From CAYXDO01 sp964463485 (lineage in GTDB: Bacteria; Myxococcota; Kuafuiibacteriia; Kuafuiibacteriales; Kuafuiibacteriaceae): DNA of 63,075 nucleotides. Positions 41,771 to 50,620 of this stretch are shown here, in pieces. Location: positions 1 through 63,075 of the forward strand of contig CAYXDO010000056.1 in assembly GCA_964463485.1 (NCBI GenBank). The letters are read 5' to 3'. The first letter of the stretch is position 1, and each line of letters begins with the position of its first letter. The notes beneath the pieces are model-generated. The model worked only from the letters and a program-made list of their open reading frames with translations. It searched no databases and was not told the DNA's origin. The translations under genes and the position numbers were made by a program.

Positions 41771-44233
41771 GTGCGAACCTTTGGCCATCTCAGGTTGCCT
41801 GGAGCGGTCTTTTTGGCCGTCTTCCTGCTCGCGTCGGTCCCAGTGTATTTCATCGAGGAGGCCCGGGAGGCTGCGTGGCGGCGGGCTACCGAGTCGACCC
41901 ATCGCGACGTGCGGAGCGTAGGGGGGGAGCTTGCCGGAGTTTCGCCCTGGTTGAACGTTGTGGAGGCGGAGTGGCCCGCGAAAGGCTCGATCGTGTTTCC
42001 GCAGGCGTTCCTCGATCGGCGTACGTTCTTGGCGGCCGAGTCGGTGGCGGTCTTCGGGCTCGCGATGCTCGCGGCGGTCCTTTCTTGCTCGTTTTTGCCG
42101 CGGAGGGAGTCCGTCCACCAAAGCCTCCGCGCCGAACGAGAGGACGAGTTGGGCGCTGAGCGCCTTGGTCGGGAGGCTGTCCGCGCTCGAGCCGAGCGTC
42201 GGCACGCGGGGGCCGAGGATCGTTTTCGCACGCTCGTGGAGGCGACGTCGGACTGGATTTGGGAAGTCGACGACGAGGGCGTCTACACGTATGCGAGCCC
42301 CGGTGTGACCGGGCTCCTCGGCTACTCTCCCGAGGAGGTCGTCGGCCTGACGCCGTTCGATCTCATGCCCGACGGTGAGGCCGACCGTGTCCGCAAGGTC
42401 TTCTTCGACATCGCCCGGGACAGGCGTCCCTTCGCCCTCCTGAGAAACGTGAACCGAAGGAGAGATGGTCGGCTGATCGTTCTCGAGACGAGTGGGACGC
42501 CGATTCTCGACGAAGCCGGTGAGCTCCTCGGCTATCACGGCATGGACCGCGACATCACGGAGCGCGTCGCCGCAGAGAGTCAGTTGCGGAAGATGTCGTA
42601 TGTCCTCGAACGAAGTGGCAGCGGCGTCATGATCACGGATCGAGATGGGTGCGTCGAGTATGTGAATCCGAAATTCTCCAAGGTGACCGGCTTCGCCGAG
42701 GCCGATATTTTGGGAAAGAACCCGCGAGTGCTCCGATCCGAGGAGACTCGGGCAGACGTTTACAAGAGCATGTGGGACGCGATGTCGCACGGTCGCCCCT
42801 GGCGCGGGCTCATGATGAATCGGAGGCTCGACGGTACATCCTTCTGGTGCACCGAGACCATCCACCCCATGACCGGAGAGGACGGTCGAACGACTCACTA
42901 TGTCGCATTCATCGACGAGCTGGACGGCCAGGCCGGGCGCGCGATCAAGGAGACCGCGATGACCGATCAGCTGACTGGATTGCCCAACCGGGCGGCCTTT
43001 TTAGAGCGCCTCTTGCACGTACCTGCCGGATCGGAAGGGGAGGCCGCCGCGGCGACGCTGGCCGTCTTCATGATCGACCTCGATCATTTCCAGACCCTGA
43101 ACGACGCGTTGGGCATGGAGGTTGGAGATCAGATTCTCCGGGCGGTGGCCTCGCGGCTCGCCGAAATCGTCGGCCCAGACGACCTGTTGGCTCGCATCGG
43201 CGGCGACGAGTTCGCGATGCTCATGACGAACTTTCAAGGCCGCGAGGCGGTGCGAGGACGTGGCGTGGCGATCCTCGATCATTTGTCGCGGCCGTTTTCG
43301 GTAGGGGGTGAGTCGGTCGCGCTCACGGCGACCATGGGTGTGAGTGTGTTTCCCGAGGACGCGCCAAGCGCGGCCGCCTTACTCAGGGATGCCGACCTGG
43401 CCTTGTATCGGGCGCGGGAGACGGGGCGGGAAGGGATCGAGTTTTTCACCACGGACATGGACGCGAGCGTTCAGGAGCGGCTGGAGCTGGGCCAGAGTCT
43501 GCGCGGCGCTCTGGAGCGGGGTGAGTTCGTGCTGCACTATCAGCCCCAGATCGACCTGGAGACCGGAGAGATTCGGGGCGCGGAGGCGCTCGTTCGGTGG
43601 ATTCACCCCGAGCGCGGGTTGATCTCGCCCGATCGCTTCATTCCGCTCGCGGAGGAGACTGGGTTCATTCTTCCGCTCGGTGACTGGGTGCTCAGAGAGG
43701 CCTGTCGAGAAGCCAGTCGTTGGCCTACTCGAGTGCCGCCCTTGTTCGTGGCGGTCAACCTGTCCGCGCGCCAGTTCGCCCAGCAGGACCTCGAAGACAA
43801 GATTCGCGCGGCGCTGGACGCGGCCGGGCTCGAACCCAGGGCGCTCGAAGTGGAGCTGACGGAGAGCCTGGTGATGGCGGACCCCGCTCGGTCCGTCGAC
43901 GCTTTGAGGCGGCTTCGGGATCGGGGCGTGGGAATCTCGATCGATGACTTTGGCACGGGCTACAGCTCGCTCGGGTATCTGACCCAGCTTCCTTTGGGCG
44001 TGCTCAAGATCGACCGGTCATTCGTCAAGGAGATCGACGCTCGTCGAGAGGGGCGGCTCATCGTGTCGGCGATGACGGCGCTCGCGCACTCCCTAGAGCT
44101 CCGTGTAGTCGCGGAGGGCGTCGAGAGCGAAACTCAGCTGACCTATGTCAAGGCGTTGGGCTGCGACCGCGCGCAGGGATACTTGATCGGCAAGCCGATG
44201 GCTGCGAGTGAGCTTCGGTCGCGGTTGGGTTAG
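41771..44233 (+). CDS. PAS-PAS-GGDEF-EAL cyclic-di-GMP enzyme
   Basis: 820 aa from GTG 41771. Two transmembrane segments (13-29 and 88-108) flank a short periplasmic region. PAS domains span about 149-270 and 276-395. The diguanylate cyclase domain (about 395-555) has an intact GGDEF (477-481). No RxxD inhibitory site is seen (GPDD at that place). The phosphodiesterase domain (570-815) has an intact EAL (605-607, AEALVRW) and later catalytic blocks VELTESLVM and SIDDFGTGYSSL. Both activities look possible, so the net effect on cyclic-di-GMP is unpredictable. It is monocistronic and followed by a 579-bp gene-free stretch. Confidence 0.95.
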   Translation: MRTFGHLRLPGAVFLAVFLLASVPVYFIEEAREAAWRRATESTHRDVRSVGGELAGVSPWLNVVEAEWPAKGSIVFPQAFLDRRTFLAAESVAVFGLAMLAAVLSCSFLPRRESVHQSLRAEREDELGAERLGREAVRARAERRHAGAEDRFRTLVEATSDWIWEVDDEGVYTYASPGVTGLLGYSPEEVVGLTPFDLMPDGEADRVRKVFFDIARDRRPFALLRNVNRRRDGRLIVLETSGTPILDEAGELLGYHGMDRDITERVAAESQLRKMSYVLERSGSGVMITDRDGCVEYVNPKFSKVTGFAEADILGKNPRVLRSEETRADVYKSMWDAMSHGRPWRGLMMNRRLDGTSFWCTETIHPMTGEDGRTTHYVAFIDELDGQAGRAIKETAMTDQLTGLPNRAAFLERLLHVPAGSEGEAAAATLAVFMIDLDHFQTLNDALGMEVGDQILRAVASRLAEIVGPDDLLARIGGDEFAMLMTNFQGREAVRGRGVAILDHLSRPFSVGGESVALTATMGVSVFPEDAPSAAALLRDADLALYRARETGREGIEFFTTDMDASVQERLELGQSLRGALERGEFVLHYQPQIDLETGEIRGAEALVRWIHPERGLISPDRFIPLAEETGFILPLGDWVLREACREASRWPTRVPPLFVAVNLSARQFAQQDLEDKIRAALDAAGLEPRALEVELTESLVMADPARSVDALRRLRDRGVGISIDDFGTGYSSLGYLTQLPLGVLKIDRSFVKEIDARREGRLIVSAMTALAHSLELRVVAEGVESETQLTYVKALGCDRAQGYLIGKPMAASELRSRLG

Positions 44234-44812
44234 ATGCCATCGGATGATGGTGGCGAAGCGGGCACGGCTTCGGCATCGCGGCTAGATGTCGAAGACCACG
44301 AGCAATTTGCGGTCGACGGCAGGGCGGCCGAGCTTTTCGCTGGGCCCAGGTTGACCGCGGGACAGACCCGGTTTGCGCGAGCCGAAGGAATGCCTTGTCG
44401 AAGGCCGCTCCCTAGATCGTCGGGCTGCGGATTGACATCGGTCGTCGTCGCTCTGGGTTGGGTGTACTCACCCAACTTTGGGTCGAGTGGCCCACCCAAC
44501 CCAGCCAGGGCGGGTGGGCATCGACGGGTTCGATTCTTCGAGATCCCGAGGCGGAACGAGCGGTTTTGGGCTGCCGCGAGCTTTGCAGTGACCGGGTTCA
44601 GAGACCCGGCCTGTGCATCATGAAGAGGAGGAGGAATCCGTCAGCCCAAGCTCATCCAGGCGGCCGTTGGTCGGCCGATCGTCTTTGTTTACCCGCACGA
44701 CTCGCTCCGTGGCCCGCGAGGCCCGTATGAGAAGTCGTGCGGTTCACCTCACTTGCCGAGCCGGAGCGGGTGCTCCGGCTCTTTCGAACCCTTCGGTTCA
44801 GGAGACACGAAA
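44234..44812. other. 579-bp gene-poor region
   Basis: No convincing gene. A frame starting directly after the upstream stop (44234-44623) begins acidic but soon turns into unstructured Pro/Arg-rich sequence. Visible elements are a TTGGGTG...CACCCAA inverted repeat near 44458-44475, a purine-rich stretch at 44622-44638 and the strong hairpin at 44758-44781. Confidence 0.6.
44758..44781 (+). promoter_or_regulatory. Perfect 10-bp hairpin in the cytochrome gene leader
   Basis: Arms gagccggagc (44758-44767) and gctccggctc (44772-44781) with loop gggt form a GC-rich stem 31 bp before the cytochrome ATG. The sequence after it (tttcgaac) is not a clear U-tract. A second small stem (gaacc-cttc-ggttc) follows. 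It could be an mRNA-stabilising 5' structure or a weak terminator. Confidence 0.6.
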
Positions 44813-45145
44813 ATGAAACGCATACTCATCACCTGCGCAACGTTGGGCACCTTGGCCCTCGCGACGCCAGCGCTCGCCGAAGACGGCGCCGAGCTGTTCA
44901 ACAAGACCTGCTCCACCTGCCATGGCAAGGACGGCAAAGGGGAGACGTTGATCGGCAAGAAGCTGCAGATCAAGAATCTGTCGGTGACCACCTTCAACGA
45001 CGCGGACATCGAGAAGCAAATCCTCGAAGGCAAGAAGGGCGACGATGGGAAGGATCGCATGCCCCCGTTCAAGGCGGCGCTGACACCGGAGCAAATCAAG
45101 GCTATCATCGGCTACGTTCGCGCGACCATCATCGTCAAATCCTGA
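44813..45145 (+). CDS. Periplasmic monoheme cytochrome c
   Basis: 110 aa from ATG 44813 (GGAGA upstream). A signal peptide ends at TPALAEDG. A single heme motif CSTCH is followed by GKDGKGET, and a likely distal Met lies in DRMPPFKAAL, all as in class I cytochromes c (cytochrome c6/c551 size). It would shuttle electrons in the periplasm. The next gene, 22 bp later, is a histidine kinase whose sensor domain itself carries a c-heme motif, so the cytochrome may be a redox partner or reporter for that sensor, or simply be controlled by it. Confidence 0.92.
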   Translation: MKRILITCATLGTLALATPALAEDGAELFNKTCSTCHGKDGKGETLIGKKLQIKNLSVTTFNDADIEKQILEGKKGDDGKDRMPPFKAALTPEQIKAIIGYVRATIIVKS

Positions 45146-45167
45146 ACTCAGCCTCGAGGCTGGTCCG

Positions 45168-46646
45168 GTGGCCAATGGTGGAAGATTGAGACCGTTGGAG
45201 CGCCTTCGAAGAAGTCTTCGAGCCCGGATCTTGCTCCCGACCGCGCTGTTGTTCGCGCTGACGTTGCTCACCCTCGGGGTCGCCGCGACCAGCCTCCACC
45301 GCATCCAACTGCGCCAGAGCCAATACGAACGCGCCGAGAGCGTCGCAGAGATGCTCGCGAGCGGATGGGAGGCCATGATGCTGCACTCAGGGCCCGCGGA
45401 GGCGCAGGACTTCCTAGGGCTGATGGTAGGTCATCGACCCGACATCCAATCCATCAGCGTGATTCGGCCTGGAGGGGACGTGCGGTTCTCGTCCAGTTGG
45501 AATCTCCTGCAGACGCGGCCATGGGATCGGGTGGAGCAGTTCGACGAACTCACGATCGTCGACAGCGTTGGGGCCGAGCAATACGCGGTCGTTCGCCCGA
45601 TTCGGAACCGGCCCGAGTGCGCCCGATGTCATGGAGGCGAGTCGAAGACCAACGGCTGGCTCGACGTTCGATTTTCGACCAAGCCATTCGCGGAAGCGGA
45701 GCGTGCGCTGACCCAGACGCTGGCGCTCGCCGGAATTCCGGGTTTGCTACTGCTCATTGCCATCGCGTGGTGGCTCATCGATCGCGAGGCGTTGCGCCCG
45801 CTCGAGCGGGTCATGCTCGCCATGCGCAAGGCCGAGGAGGGGCACATGGAGAAGGCTGACGAAGGCCGTGTGGATGAGATCGGGGAAGTCGCCAGGGGGT
45901 TCGACTCGGCCATGGCGGCCCTCCGGCAGGCTCAAACGGAGGTCGAGGCTCTGTACCGGGAGCACATGATTCGTGCGGATCGGTTCTCGGCGATCGGCGA
46001 GCTGGCGCTCTTTTTGGCCCATGAGATTCGAAACCCACTCACGGGCCTGTCGAGCGCGCTCGAGCTCATGAGTCAGGATCTCGCGCAGACGCCGAGCGCG
46101 GCCATCGTGGATGAGATGCAGCGGCAGGTGAAAAATCTGCATCAGACCATGGAGAGCGTGCTGAGTTATGCACGGCCGCCAAAAGTGCGCCTGCGATCGG
46201 TCGACGTGGCTGGGTGCGTCGAGGACGTGCTCCGGCTGCTCTCCCGGAGACGCTCCGGGCGCAACGACCCCGTGCTCCGGATGGAGTTGGCGCCGCGAGT
46301 GTTCGCGATCGCCGATGCATCTCTCTTGGAGCAAGTATTGCTAAATCTCTGCCTCAATGCGGTTCAGGCCATGCCGAACGGGGGTACTTTGACCGTGCGA
46401 AGCTCGGTGTCCGGCGAGCGAGTGCTCATCGAGGTCCAGGATTCAGGCCCGGGCATCCCCCTGGAGCTGCGGGAGGCCGTCTTTCGCCCGTTCTTCACGA
46501 CGAAACACGACGGCAGCGGGCTTGGGCTCGCGATCTCCAGCCGCATCATCGCGGAGCACGGGGGAGGGCTCGACCTGCGCTGCCCAGAAACGGGTGGCTC
46601 GGTCTTCACCGTGACTTTGCAGGCGGCCGAGGAGGCACACTCATGA
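45168..46646 (+). CDS. Histidine kinase with periplasmic c-type heme sensor domain
   Basis: 492 aa from GTG 45168. TM1 (20-42) and TM2 (183-203) bound a periplasmic domain of about 140 residues. Near its end this domain contains C151-A-R-C154-H155, a canonical c-heme attachment site, in a context like Tll0287/DUF3365 heme sensors (NRPECARCHGG, then NGWLDVRFS). HAMP (204-258), HisKA with H285 in LAHEIRNPLTG and an HATPase with N, G1 (DSGPGIP) and G2 (GSGLGLAI) boxes follow. It is therefore a complete kinase that probably senses redox state, NO or another heme ligand. Its stop overlaps the regulator start (ATGA). Confidence 0.92.
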   Translation: MANGGRLRPLERLRRSLRARILLPTALLFALTLLTLGVAATSLHRIQLRQSQYERAESVAEMLASGWEAMMLHSGPAEAQDFLGLMVGHRPDIQSISVIRPGGDVRFSSSWNLLQTRPWDRVEQFDELTIVDSVGAEQYAVVRPIRNRPECARCHGGESKTNGWLDVRFSTKPFAEAERALTQTLALAGIPGLLLLIAIAWWLIDREALRPLERVMLAMRKAEEGHMEKADEGRVDEIGEVARGFDSAMAALRQAQTEVEALYREHMIRADRFSAIGELALFLAHEIRNPLTGLSSALELMSQDLAQTPSAAIVDEMQRQVKNLHQTMESVLSYARPPKVRLRSVDVAGCVEDVLRLLSRRRSGRNDPVLRMELAPRVFAIADASLLEQVLLNLCLNAVQAMPNGGTLTVRSSVSGERVLIEVQDSGPGIPLELREAVFRPFFTTKHDGSGLGLAISSRIIAEHGGGLDLRCPETGGSVFTVTLQAAEEAHS

Positions 46647-48043
46647 ACGCGCAGATGGATGCGCCTTCGATCCTGGTGGTCGACGACGAGAACCTGATTC
46701 GGTGGTCGGTGTCGGAGCATTTCAGTCGACGGGGCTTCGCGGTGACCTCGGCGTCCTCCGGCGAAGAGGGCCTGGAGCGGGTCGCGCGCGATCGCGTGGA
46801 CGCGCTCGTGCTGGACGTGAAGCTGCCAGGGATCGACGGGGTCGCGGCGCTCCGTCAAGCGCTGCGGATCCAACCGGATTTGGCGGTCGTCATGATTTCG
46901 GCGCACTCGACGGTCGATCTCGCGGTCGAAGCCATGAAGCTCGGCGCGATCGACTTCGTGGTGAAGCCCTTTAGCCTCCAAGCGTTGGACGCCGCGGTGG
47001 GTCGGGCGCTCTCGACCATGGAGGCGCGCCGCGAGATCCTGAGGCTGTCCGCCGATCCAAAACCAAATGGCGCGGGCGCTTCGACCATCGTGGGGCGCTC
47101 GCCCGCGGTGGACGAGGTCCGGCGAATGGTCTCCCGATGTGCGGCGGCGGAGAGCGCCACGGTGCTGATCGAAGGGGAGAGCGGGGTCGGTAAAGAAGTC
47201 GTGGCGCGTGCCATCCACGCAGAGAGCACTCGCGCTTCGTTTCCCATGCTGCACATCAATTGCGCAGCGTTACCCGAGCAACTCATCGAGAGCGAGCTGT
47301 TTGGCCACGAGCGCGGTGCGTTCACGGGCGCCCATACTCAGAAGCGAGGGATCGTCGAGAGCGCGGACGGGGGGACGGTTTTCCTCGACGAGGCCGGCGA
47401 GCTCCAGCTCCCGGCGCAGGCGAAGCTCCTGCAGCTCCTAGAGGCGCGGACGTTTCGGAGAGTTGGCGGCGTCGCCGAGGCACGATCGAACGTGCGGGTC
47501 ATCGCCGCCACGAATCGAAATCTCATCGAGAGAGTCTCGGAGGGACACTTTCGCTCGGACCTCTACTACCGACTGAACGTCGTGCGAATTCGGGTGCCGC
47601 CGGTTCGCGAGCGCGTCGAGGACATCCCTTTGCTCGTGGCGCACTTCGTCGCGCGACTCAATCGCGAGACGGGGCACGACGTGCTTCGAATCTCTCAGCG
47701 TGCCCTCGATGCGCTCGTCTCCTACCCTTGGCCGGGCAACGTAAGAGAGATTCGGAACGTCGTGGAGCGAGCCTTGATCTTGAGCCCAGGCGTGGAAGAG
47801 CTGCGATTCGAGGACCTTCCGCCGGAGATCAAAGATGGAGGGCCGATAGGGCCGGTGGTGAGGGCGCCGAAGCCCGTGGCGGGCTCTCCCGCTGATTTTC
47901 CGGAGCTGGAGGCGGCCGAGCGCCAACTCATCTTGCAGGCGCTCGAGCGAACTTCCCACAACCAGTCGGCAGCGGCCAGGCTGCTAGGAATCAGCCGGGA
48001 CACGCTGCGATATCGGATGAAGCGCCACGGGATCGCTTTGTAG
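46643..48043 (+). CDS. NtrC-class sigma-54-dependent response regulator
   Basis: 466 aa from ATG 46643. Receiver domain with D58 as phosphoacceptor (VLDVKLPG), AAA+ domain with Walker A GESGVGKE and an intact GAFTGA loop for sigma-54 contact, and a C-terminal FIS-type helix-turn-helix (NQSAAARLLGISRDTLRYRMKRHG). It is overlapped by, and clearly cognate to, the heme-sensing kinase. Targets are not identified. The cytochrome gene directly upstream and the multiheme cluster starting at 50621 are natural candidates, but I find no perfect sigma-54 promoter in front of either. Confidence 0.95.
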   Translation: MNAQMDAPSILVVDDENLIRWSVSEHFSRRGFAVTSASSGEEGLERVARDRVDALVLDVKLPGIDGVAALRQALRIQPDLAVVMISAHSTVDLAVEAMKLGAIDFVVKPFSLQALDAAVGRALSTMEARREILRLSADPKPNGAGASTIVGRSPAVDEVRRMVSRCAAAESATVLIEGESGVGKEVVARAIHAESTRASFPMLHINCAALPEQLIESELFGHERGAFTGAHTQKRGIVESADGGTVFLDEAGELQLPAQAKLLQLLEARTFRRVGGVAEARSNVRVIAATNRNLIERVSEGHFRSDLYYRLNVVRIRVPPVRERVEDIPLLVAHFVARLNRETGHDVLRISQRALDALVSYPWPGNVREIRNVVERALILSPGVEELRFEDLPPEIKDGGPIGPVVRAPKPVAGSPADFPELEAAERQLILQALERTSHNQSAAARLLGISRDTLRYRMKRHGIAL

Positions 48044-48378
48044 GCGCGATGAGTCCATCGGCGGAGAAACCGCAGAGTATAGGGAGCGAAGCCCACGGAG
48101 CACTCAGAGCCCTGTGAGCTCTCGCATCGGCGTCATGAATTTCTCGGACTCGTGCTCAGTCCGTGAGTCCCAAGGACTCTGACCGTCGGAACGGGTTGCG
48201 GCTCCGCTGGGACTGTCATGCCCCTGCCGGTGACCCGGCAAACTGTTACGGAGTTTCGGAAGTTGGGCTCTTGGAATCGGGCAGGGGCATTCAGAGCCTT
48301 TCCATGCTCTTTGGGGGTGGTACCGGGTGGTACCTCATGGGCCACCTCGCCCATGGCTGGGTGAGGTGACCCAGAAGT
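48044..48378. other. 335-bp structured region between convergent genes
   Basis: No gene is seen. It contains an 11-bp perfect inverted repeat (atgcccctgcc at 48218-48228, ggcaggggcat at 48280-48290) enclosing a small gccgg/ccggc stem, a direct repeat of gggtggtacc (about 48315-48334) and the long hairpin at 48338-48373. It separates the 3' ends of the response-regulator gene and the membrane TPR gene. Confidence 0.65.
48338..48373. terminator. Long hairpin beside the 3' end of the TPR membrane gene
   Basis: Arms of 16 bases (48338-48353 and 48358-48373) match at 14 positions plus one wobble, with loop tggc. It lies 5 bp beyond the stop of the minus-strand gene. No T-run follows on either strand, so it is not a classical intrinsic terminator, but position and strength suggest a transcript-end structure. 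Confidence 0.55.
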
Positions 48379-50511
48379 TCATTTGAAGCATTTCAGGTCG
48401 TGCAGGAAGCTCCAGGCTTTGGGCGTCCAGGGGTTGTCTGGGTAGGTGTAGACGAAGCGGCGCCAGGCCGTGATGGCGCCTTCGGTATCTCCTGCGGCCT
48501 GGAGCGAGAAGGCCAAGCCGTACAGCGCGTTTGGGTCTTGAGGATTTTCGTCCGAGGCGCGCTGGAACAGGGGCACGGCTTCCTTGGGTTTCGCCGAGTC
48601 GACGAGCAGGAAGCCGAGGTTCACTACGGCCTCCAAGCGATGAGGGTCGGACGCGAGGACGGCCCGTAGCTCGCGTTCAGCGCCTACGAGGTCGCCGGAC
48701 TGCTGGAGCGCGGTGCCGAGGAGCAGGCCGAGATCTTCGCTCGGCTCTCGCGCTTGGATGGCGGCCCGCAGGATGCCGACCGCACGCGGGCCTTGGCCGG
48801 CCGAGAGCGCCACTTTTGCGGCGCGGGCGCCGAGCTGATAGTGCGTGAACGCGAAGGACGGGTTGCGTTGGACGGCCGCCTCGTAGTGGTCGAGGGCCTC
48901 GGGGCGGCCTTGCGATTCCAAGAAGAAGCCGAGCAAAAAGCGGGGTGTGAAGCTGGTCGGGGAGGCCTCCACGGCGCGACGCAGCTCCGACTCGACTTCG
49001 GCCGCGTTGGGTCCGGCGGCGAGCGCCGCGAGGTACTGGTAATCGTAGGACTCGGGCCGCAGGAAGCGCATCATCGGCACGCCCTCGGCGGCCGCCTGCT
49101 CGGCGCGGGCTCGGGTCAGGTACACGACCGCGCGGTCGTCGAAGAAGACACGCTGATAACGCGGCGAAATCGCGAAGAAATCAGCAAAGTTATCGGTGCG
49201 GCTCAGGATCGCGCCTTGGACGTCGTGCTCTTCGACGAAATGCTCGAGGCCGGCGGCGTCCATGGCTCCGAGCCGGGCCTGCAGCTCGAGCTGCGCGTCG
49301 AGGCAGCGGCCGTCCATGAGAGGCTTCACGTTCGGGAGCTCGTGCAAGAGGTAGCCGCCCAGCTCCCACGTGTTGAAGAGGTTCCCAGCCACCCCCACGC
49401 TCTTCAAGAAGCGCACGGCCGCGCCCGGAAACCGCGCCTCGTTGACGCCTACTCCGAACTGCGCTTCGCGGCCCTGGCGCAGGGCGCTCGCGAACGCGCC
49501 TCCTGCCAAAGTGAGCGTGCTGGCAAAGAAAACCGGCGACGCTAGCCGCGCCCACGTCTTCGCTCGTTGGCGCGCCGCTTCGAGCCAGGGCTCCAGCTGG
49601 ATCGACAACACCATGGCATTCAAGAGGGCCGCGAGCGCCACGAAACGGACCGATCGAAACGCGAGCACGTTCGCAACCAAGAAGATCACCAAGGAGAAGA
49701 AACGGAAGCGACGGTAAGGAACGACGAGCGCGACGAGCGTCAGCGCCGCCAAGCCGACGAACAGCTTGTGCTCGGCCAGGACGAGCGGCTCGTATTCCTG
49801 GATCGGCACGGCGCGAGTGACCGAAAACGCGCTGAAATCACTGAGGATTTGGCCAAGCAGCGCCGGCCCCGCGGGGTTGACCAAGGTCGCCGCCACCGCC
49901 GCACCGAAGAAGCCTGCGCTAAATCTCAGCGGTCGCGACTCCACGGCGTCCTCGAGGCACATCGCGCCGGCCAAGACCAGGCCGAGGAAGAACGAGCCGT
50001 GCATGTTGGCCCACGCGACCATGGCCAGGAGTAGGCCCGCGAACCAGCGGCGATCACCGCGCCGAAGCTTCTCGAGCCCGAAGACGAAGAGCGGCAGGAA
50101 GACGAACGCCACGATCAAAGGCCGCTCGCGGAATTGAAAACGAGCTGCGATGGCCGCGGCGACGAGCGTCAACGCCGCAGAGGCCGCGGAGGCCCCGAGC
50201 CGGACCGTCAGCGTATGGGCCAGCCCGAACCCGATCGCCACTAGGCCTGCCTTGCCCAGGACAACCCCTTCTATACCGAGTCGAGCGTACCAGGCCGAAA
50301 GAATCGCGTCAGCCGCCCAGGAGTGGGCGACCCAAGGCGCCCCAAGGGTAGCAAAGCCGAACGGGTCGACTCGGGGTGCCGCTCGATGGGCCCAGATCCA
50401 ATCGCCCGTCGCCAGATGCCACCAAAAATCGGGGTCATACACCTTCTCGCAGGCCAGGAGCCCAGCGAACAGGGCAACACATAGCGTGAGGGCTAACCTG
50501 AGACGGAACAT
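48379..50511 (-). CDS. Polytopic membrane protein with C-terminal TPR repeats
   Basis: 710 aa from ATG 50511. The first 340 residues carry about nine to ten transmembrane segments. The opening YDPDFWWHLATGDWIW is a motif shared by membrane proteins of uncharacterised GT-C-like families. A soluble middle region (about 350-470) contains VAGNLFNTWELGGYLLHEL. From about 490 to 700 there are TPR units (DALDHYEAAVQRNP type, ending AWRRFVYTYPDN). It could be a membrane glycosyltransferase or an assembly factor. The catalytic residues of GT-C enzymes cannot be fixed here. It is divergent from the multiheme cluster with 109 bp between them. Confidence 0.8.
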   Translation of the reverse strand: MFRLRLALTLCVALFAGLLACEKVYDPDFWWHLATGDWIWAHRAAPRVDPFGFATLGAPWVAHSWAADAILSAWYARLGIEGVVLGKAGLVAIGFGLAHTLTVRLGASAASAALTLVAAAIAARFQFRERPLIVAFVFLPLFVFGLEKLRRGDRRWFAGLLLAMVAWANMHGSFFLGLVLAGAMCLEDAVESRPLRFSAGFFGAAVAATLVNPAGPALLGQILSDFSAFSVTRAVPIQEYEPLVLAEHKLFVGLAALTLVALVVPYRRFRFFSLVIFLVANVLAFRSVRFVALAALLNAMVLSIQLEPWLEAARQRAKTWARLASPVFFASTLTLAGGAFASALRQGREAQFGVGVNEARFPGAAVRFLKSVGVAGNLFNTWELGGYLLHELPNVKPLMDGRCLDAQLELQARLGAMDAAGLEHFVEEHDVQGAILSRTDNFADFFAISPRYQRVFFDDRAVVYLTRARAEQAAAEGVPMMRFLRPESYDYQYLAALAAGPNAAEVESELRRAVEASPTSFTPRFLLGFFLESQGRPEALDHYEAAVQRNPSFAFTHYQLGARAAKVALSAGQGPRAVGILRAAIQAREPSEDLGLLLGTALQQSGDLVGAERELRAVLASDPHRLEAVVNLGFLLVDSAKPKEAVPLFQRASDENPQDPNALYGLAFSLQAAGDTEGAITAWRRFVYTYPDNPWTPKAWSFLHDLKCFK

Positions 50512-50620
50512 CTCTTAGGCCAACCTTCACGGGTCGTGCCAGCGGTCGTGGAACGCGACTTGCTCGACTGAGAGGGCGCGCGAAAGGCCCTCGCACCGGT
50601 TCGCCACGTAGAGGAAACAA

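Noticed and set aside
44234..44623. 129-codon frame starting right after the GGDEF-EAL stop
   Set aside because: The first 40 residues look plausible, but the rest is low-quality sequence, there is no ribosome site and a similar antisense frame exists.
44613..44816. 67-codon frame beginning MHHEEEEES upstream of the monoheme cytochrome
   Set aside because: It overlaps the leader hairpin and the cytochrome start, and its composition after the acidic run is random.
48338..48373. Classical rho-independent terminator
   Set aside because: The stem is strong, but no T-tract follows on either strand, so only a general transcript-end structure is claimed.
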